DNA from: Solitalea canadensis DSM 3403
Lineage (GTDB): Bacteria > Bacteroidota > Bacteroidia > Sphingobacteriales > Sphingobacteriaceae
Assembly: GCF_000242635.2 (NCBI RefSeq)
Contig: NC_017770.1
Location: forward strand, 248,001-312,000
Direction of reading: 5' to 3'
DNA length: 64,000 bases
Shown: piece by piece, positions 61,285 to 64,000 of the stretch
How the letters are laid out: each line of letters begins with the position of its first letter
Position numbering within the stretch: position 1 is the stretch's first letter
Notes under the pieces: generated by a model
The model's input: only the letters and a program-made list of their open reading frames with translations
Database searches by the model: none
Told to the model about the DNA's origin: nothing
Position numbers and translations under genes: made by a program

Positions 61285-62668
61285 ATTTGTTCAATCTCCT
61301 GTATAGTGCAGTGCGTGTTATACCCAGCTCTTTTGCAGCTTTGCTAATATTGCCCTGATGTTTATCAATGGCTTTTAGAATGGTGTCTTTTTCAATGTCG
61401 TGCAATTGAAATGTTTTTGGCTCGTCATCAACAGGTTCTGCATTTTCGATGGGCGAAAATGAAAGTTCATGAGCCTTGATGAAAGCATTTCCCGCCATAA
61501 TTACAGCACGCTCAATGGTATGCTGAAGCTCCCGTACATTTCCGGGCCAGTTATAACTCATCAATTTTTCTGTGGACTGAGCATCAAATGCCAACCCGCT
61601 TTTATTGTATTTTACCGAATATTTCTCCAGAAAATGATTGGCAAGTAAAATGATATCTTTTCCTCGTTTCCGTAATGGAGGGATAATTATTTCAACAGTA
61701 TTAATTCGATAGATCAAGTCCCTTCTAAATCTTGATTCAGAAGCCAGATCATAAATTGGAACATTGGTAGCACAAATTAAACGAATATCGACAGGGATCA
61801 TTTGATTGGCCCCCAAGCGTACAACATGACGGTTTTGTAATACTGATAATAATTTAGCTTGTTGGTACAGTGAAATATTCCCGATTTCATCTAAGAAAAG
61901 AGTTCCTCCCGACGCCGCTTCGATTCTGCCTACGCGATCTTCTCGCGCATCTGTAAAAGCTCCCTTACGGTGCCCGAATAATTCACTTTCGAAAAGTGTT
62001 TCGGTTAATGCACCAAGATCTACTGAAATAAAAGGTTTGCTGCTGCGAAGTGATTTTTGATGCAAGGCCCGTGCTACTAAGTCTTTTCCGGTTCCGTTTT
62101 CTCCTAGGATAAGTACGTTTGCATCTGTAGGACCTATCTTATCAATTTTATAAAATACCTCCTGCATAGCTTCAGATGCTCCTAACAGTAAAGAAGTTTC
62201 TGAATTATTAAGTCCTGATGTGCTATTCTTTTCCGTTTTAACACTAATTGGTTGTGTAGAAGAATTAGGCGTAGGTGCACTTATCTTCGAAAGTGCCTCA
62301 GCGATTACTTCTATTAACTGCTCATTTCGCCATGGTTTTACCACAAAATCACTGGCTCCTTCTTTTAAGGAACGAATGGCCAGGTTAATATCGCCATAAG
62401 CGGTAATCATTACCACCAGCACATCTTTATCTTGTGTACGTATTTTATTTAACCAAAAGAAACCTTCATTACCTGTATTTAAGGCACTCTTAAAGTTCAT
62501 GTCTAAAATGATCAGGTCGAATTTGGTGCGTGTTAGAAGGGCATTTAAATTCTCCGGATTTTTCTCCGTCACCAATTCTTTAACTTCCGGCTGTAATAGC
62601 ATCTTCATGGCTACTAATACATCAGGATCATCATCGACAATAAGAATTTTTGAGCTTTTTAATTTCAT
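61274..62668 (-). CDS. Sigma-54-dependent response regulator (NtrC family)
   Basis: 464 residues from the ATG at 62668 (MKLKSSKILIVDDDPDVL). A receiver domain (phospho-acceptor Asp56 in LIILDMNF) is followed by an AAA+ domain with Walker A GENGTGKD, ESELFGHRKGAFTDA and GGTLFLDEIG. A Fis-type helix-turn-helix closes it (NISKAAKELGITRTALYRRL). The sigma-54 contact loop reads GAFTDA instead of GAFTGA, a variant I have seen in Bacteroidota. It should activate sigma-54 promoters, most obviously the divergent efflux gene, whose upstream region holds an 18-bp palindrome. Confidence 0.94.
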   Translation of the reverse strand: MKLKSSKILIVDDDPDVLVAMKMLLQPEVKELVTEKNPENLNALLTRTKFDLIILDMNFKSALNTGNEGFFWLNKIRTQDKDVLVVMITAYGDINLAIRSLKEGASDFVVKPWRNEQLIEVIAEALSKISAPTPNSSTQPISVKTEKNSTSGLNNSETSLLLGASEAMQEVFYKIDKIGPTDANVLILGENGTGKDLVARALHQKSLRSSKPFISVDLGALTETLFESELFGHRKGAFTDAREDRVGRIEAASGGTLFLDEIGNISLYQQAKLLSVLQNRHVVRLGANQMIPVDIRLICATNVPIYDLASESRFRRDLIYRINTVEIIIPPLRKRGKDIILLANHFLEKYSVKYNKSGLAFDAQSTEKLMSYNWPGNVRELQHTIERAVIMAGNAFIKAHELSFSPIENAEPVDDEPKTFQLHDIEKDTILKAIDKHQGNISKAAKELGITRTALYRRLNKYDI

Positions 62669-62885
62669 GTATTTAGACGAGCAGCTTTTGTATGGATAAA
62701 AGTAAAACAAAAAGATAGTTATTGAATAATTTAACTGGTTATATCCATTAACTATTCCTTATTTATGTAAAGCTTTCATCGCATCATTCTATCACTATTT
62801 ATTTCTCCTAATTACTACTACAATTTTCGTGCTTTTATCAAATCTCCTTAATAACAGCTAAATAGTGTTTCAGCGTGATAAAATG

Positions 62886-62903
62886 CTGTTCGCATGCGAA
62901 CAG
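62886..62903. promoter_or_regulatory. 18-bp perfect palindrome, candidate activator site
   Basis: CTGTTCGCATGCGAACAG is a perfect palindrome; a looser TGTT(N12)AACA element follows at 62906-62925. It lies between the NtrC-type activator and the divergent efflux adaptor, about 100 bases upstream of a TTGGCACG element, the usual enhancer distance. The rest of the 62669-63027 gap is AT-rich with no gene. Confidence 0.65.
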
Positions 62904-62986
62904 ATGTTGTATCGAAACCGAACACTTTTAATTGGCCCAATACGATGTCTTTCTGCTAATGGGTTGAAAATAAGCCGTTTTTAGTG

Positions 62987-63003
62987 TTGGCACGTTTTTG
63001 AAG
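62987..63003 (+). promoter_or_regulatory. Imperfect sigma-54 promoter candidate
   Basis: TTGGCACG matches the -24 element exactly. The -12 part (TTTTTGAA) is one base too close and has GA where GC is expected. It lies 25 bases upstream of the efflux adaptor start. Confidence 0.4.
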
Positions 63004-63027
63004 ATAGCTTGGCAAAATTATTAAGCT

Positions 63028-64000
63028 TTGGACAGAATAATAGAAAAGAAAAAATGGTCGGCCAAAAAGATCATGACGATTGTTGGAGCGACTGCAATTA
63101 TAGCACTGATTGGATTTAGTTATTTCTCCATCAGTGGAAAATCTCGTCTGAATGTTAAAGACGAACAAATAATTATTGGAGAGGTTAAAAAAGGTCCATT
63201 TCAGGAGTTCATTCCAATTAATGGTGTGGTACAGCCTATAACTACCATTTATTTAGATGCAATTGAAGGCGGTCGTGTTGAACAAAAGTTTGTTGAAGAT
63301 GGAGCCATTGTGAAAACTGGTCAGCCTTTATTAAAACTGGCTAACACAGATCTGGAGCTTGACTTGGCTAACCGCGAAACAGCCGTTTATGATCTGATCA
63401 CCAATATGCAAAACACTCGCAACTTATCTGATCAAAACAGTATCCGTCAGTTAAATCAAATGGCTGATGTTGATAATGCAATGGCAGAAGCGGAGCGTAA
63501 ATATAAAATGAACAAAACGCTGTATGAACAAAAGGTGGTTTCGTACCAGGAATTTAAAGCCGCAGAAAACGAATACAACTATCAAACTCGTCGTAAGAAA
63601 CTGACTATTGAAACCTTGAAAAAGGATACCATCGCAAGTAATCAGCAAATAGTTCAGATGAAACAGTCGTTAGTACGTATGCAAAATGCGTTGGAGTTAA
63701 TGCGTCAGAAAGCTGAAGACTTAACAGTTAAATCACCTGTTGATGGTCAATTAACTTCATTGGATGTTGAAATCGGCCAGTCGAAAAACAAAGGCGAACG
63801 TTTAGGTCAGGTTGACGTTTTAAGTGGCTTTAAAGTACGTGCTGATATTGACGAACATTATATTTCTCGTGTATTTACCGGCTTAGATGGCGAATTTATT
63901 TTCAACAATGAAACCTACAAGCTTAAGGTTAAAAAGATCTACTCTCAAGTTTCCAACGGACGCTTTCAGGTAGATATGGAATTTGTGGGTGCAGTTCCTA
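63028..64000 (+). CDS. HlyD/MacA-type efflux periplasmic adaptor, N-terminal part
   Basis: The gene runs off the right edge; 324 codons are visible from a TTG at 63028, which begins the usual LDRIIEKKKW-type start (Met when initiating). One membrane anchor (about residues 16-35, MTIVGATAIIALIGFSYFS) is followed by a beta-barrel strand set and lipoyl half-motif (GGRVEQKFVEDGAIVKTGQPLLKL). A long coiled-coil hairpin (about 110-215) and the second lipoyl half (LTVKSPVDGQLTSLDVEIGQ) come next. It would link an inner-membrane ABC or RND transporter to an outer-membrane channel. Control by the divergent sigma-54 activator is likely. Confidence 0.88.
   Translation, partial: MDRIIEKKKWSAKKIMTIVGATAIIALIGFSYFSISGKSRLNVKDEQIIIGEVKKGPFQEFIPINGVVQPITTIYLDAIEGGRVEQKFVEDGAIVKTGQPLLKLANTDLELDLANRETAVYDLITNMQNTRNLSDQNSIRQLNQMADVDNAMAEAERKYKMNKTLYEQKVVSYQEFKAAENEYNYQTRRKKLTIETLKKDTIASNQQIVQMKQSLVRMQNALELMRQKAEDLTVKSPVDGQLTSLDVEIGQSKNKGERLGQVDVLSGFKVRADIDEHYISRVFTGLDGEFIFNNETYKLKVKKIYSQVSNGRFQVDMEFVGAVP

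Overview
The window looks like the chromosome of a Bacteroidota member, most likely of the Sphingobacteriales; I do not name a genus. The grounds are two SusC/SusD pairs, a type IX secretion C-terminal sorting domain, Bacteroidota-type tra genes (DUF4134/DUF4133/TraG/TraJ/TraK/TraM/TraN), the fused RibBA enzyme, a TamB-like giant protein, and several promoters of the Bacteroidota form TAnnTTTG.

Region 1 (1 to about 22.8 kb) is the right-hand part of an integrative and conjugative element (ICE). From the left it holds the end of a SusC gene with its SusD lipoprotein, a low-GC two-gene segment (a secreted alpha/beta hydrolase and a lipoprotein) bracketed by 53-nt degenerate direct repeats, a beta-propeller/DUF6520/MauE cassette whose MauE gene is frameshifted, an RteC-type regulator, and a colinear tra operon (9.0-21.1 kb) encoding most of a type IV secretion channel: VirB2-, VirB3-, VirB4-, VirB5- (three tandem paralogues), VirB6-, VirB8-, VirB10- and VirB9-like proteins. 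A serine recombinase closes the element; its reading frame runs through the terminator and 3' end of a host tRNA-Met gene, which marks the integration junction. No relaxase, coupling protein or left end is visible, so these must lie left of the window or be absent.

Region 2 (22.8-35.3 kb) is ordinary core chromosome: tRNA-Met, a START-like protein, an LptF/LptG permease, ribBA, a TamB-like protein, tsaD, a DinB-fold protein, recA and nth. Many intergenic spaces carry imperfect, partly palindromic repeats.

Region 3 (35.3-50.9 kb) has a second SusC/SusD pair followed by an exported calcineurin-type phosphoesterase, an M13 metallopeptidase, a PEP-mutase/isocitrate-lyase family enzyme divergent from a LysR regulator (with a LysR gene remnant downstream), a thioredoxin, a small DUF6952-like protein, a convergent 2-Cys peroxiredoxin, and a few lipoproteins and hypotheticals.

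Region 4 (50.9-56.1 kb) is the most interesting part: an apparent RNA-repair island. Behind a good promoter and a roughly 300-nt leader with hairpins lie a very basic uncharacterised protein, RtcB RNA ligase, the release-factor-like PrfH, a small ATP-dependent RNA ligase, and an HD-phosphohydrolase/polynucleotide-kinase fusion (HD-Pnk). Two different RNA end-joining chemistries are thus encoded side by side.

Region 5 (56.1-64 kb) has CsaA, a beta-barrel protein, a DUF4136 lipoprotein, a polysaccharide deacetylase, a long (AATC)n microsatellite, a sensor kinase/sigma-54 activator pair and, divergent from it, the start of an efflux adaptor gene with an 18-bp palindrome in the shared upstream region.
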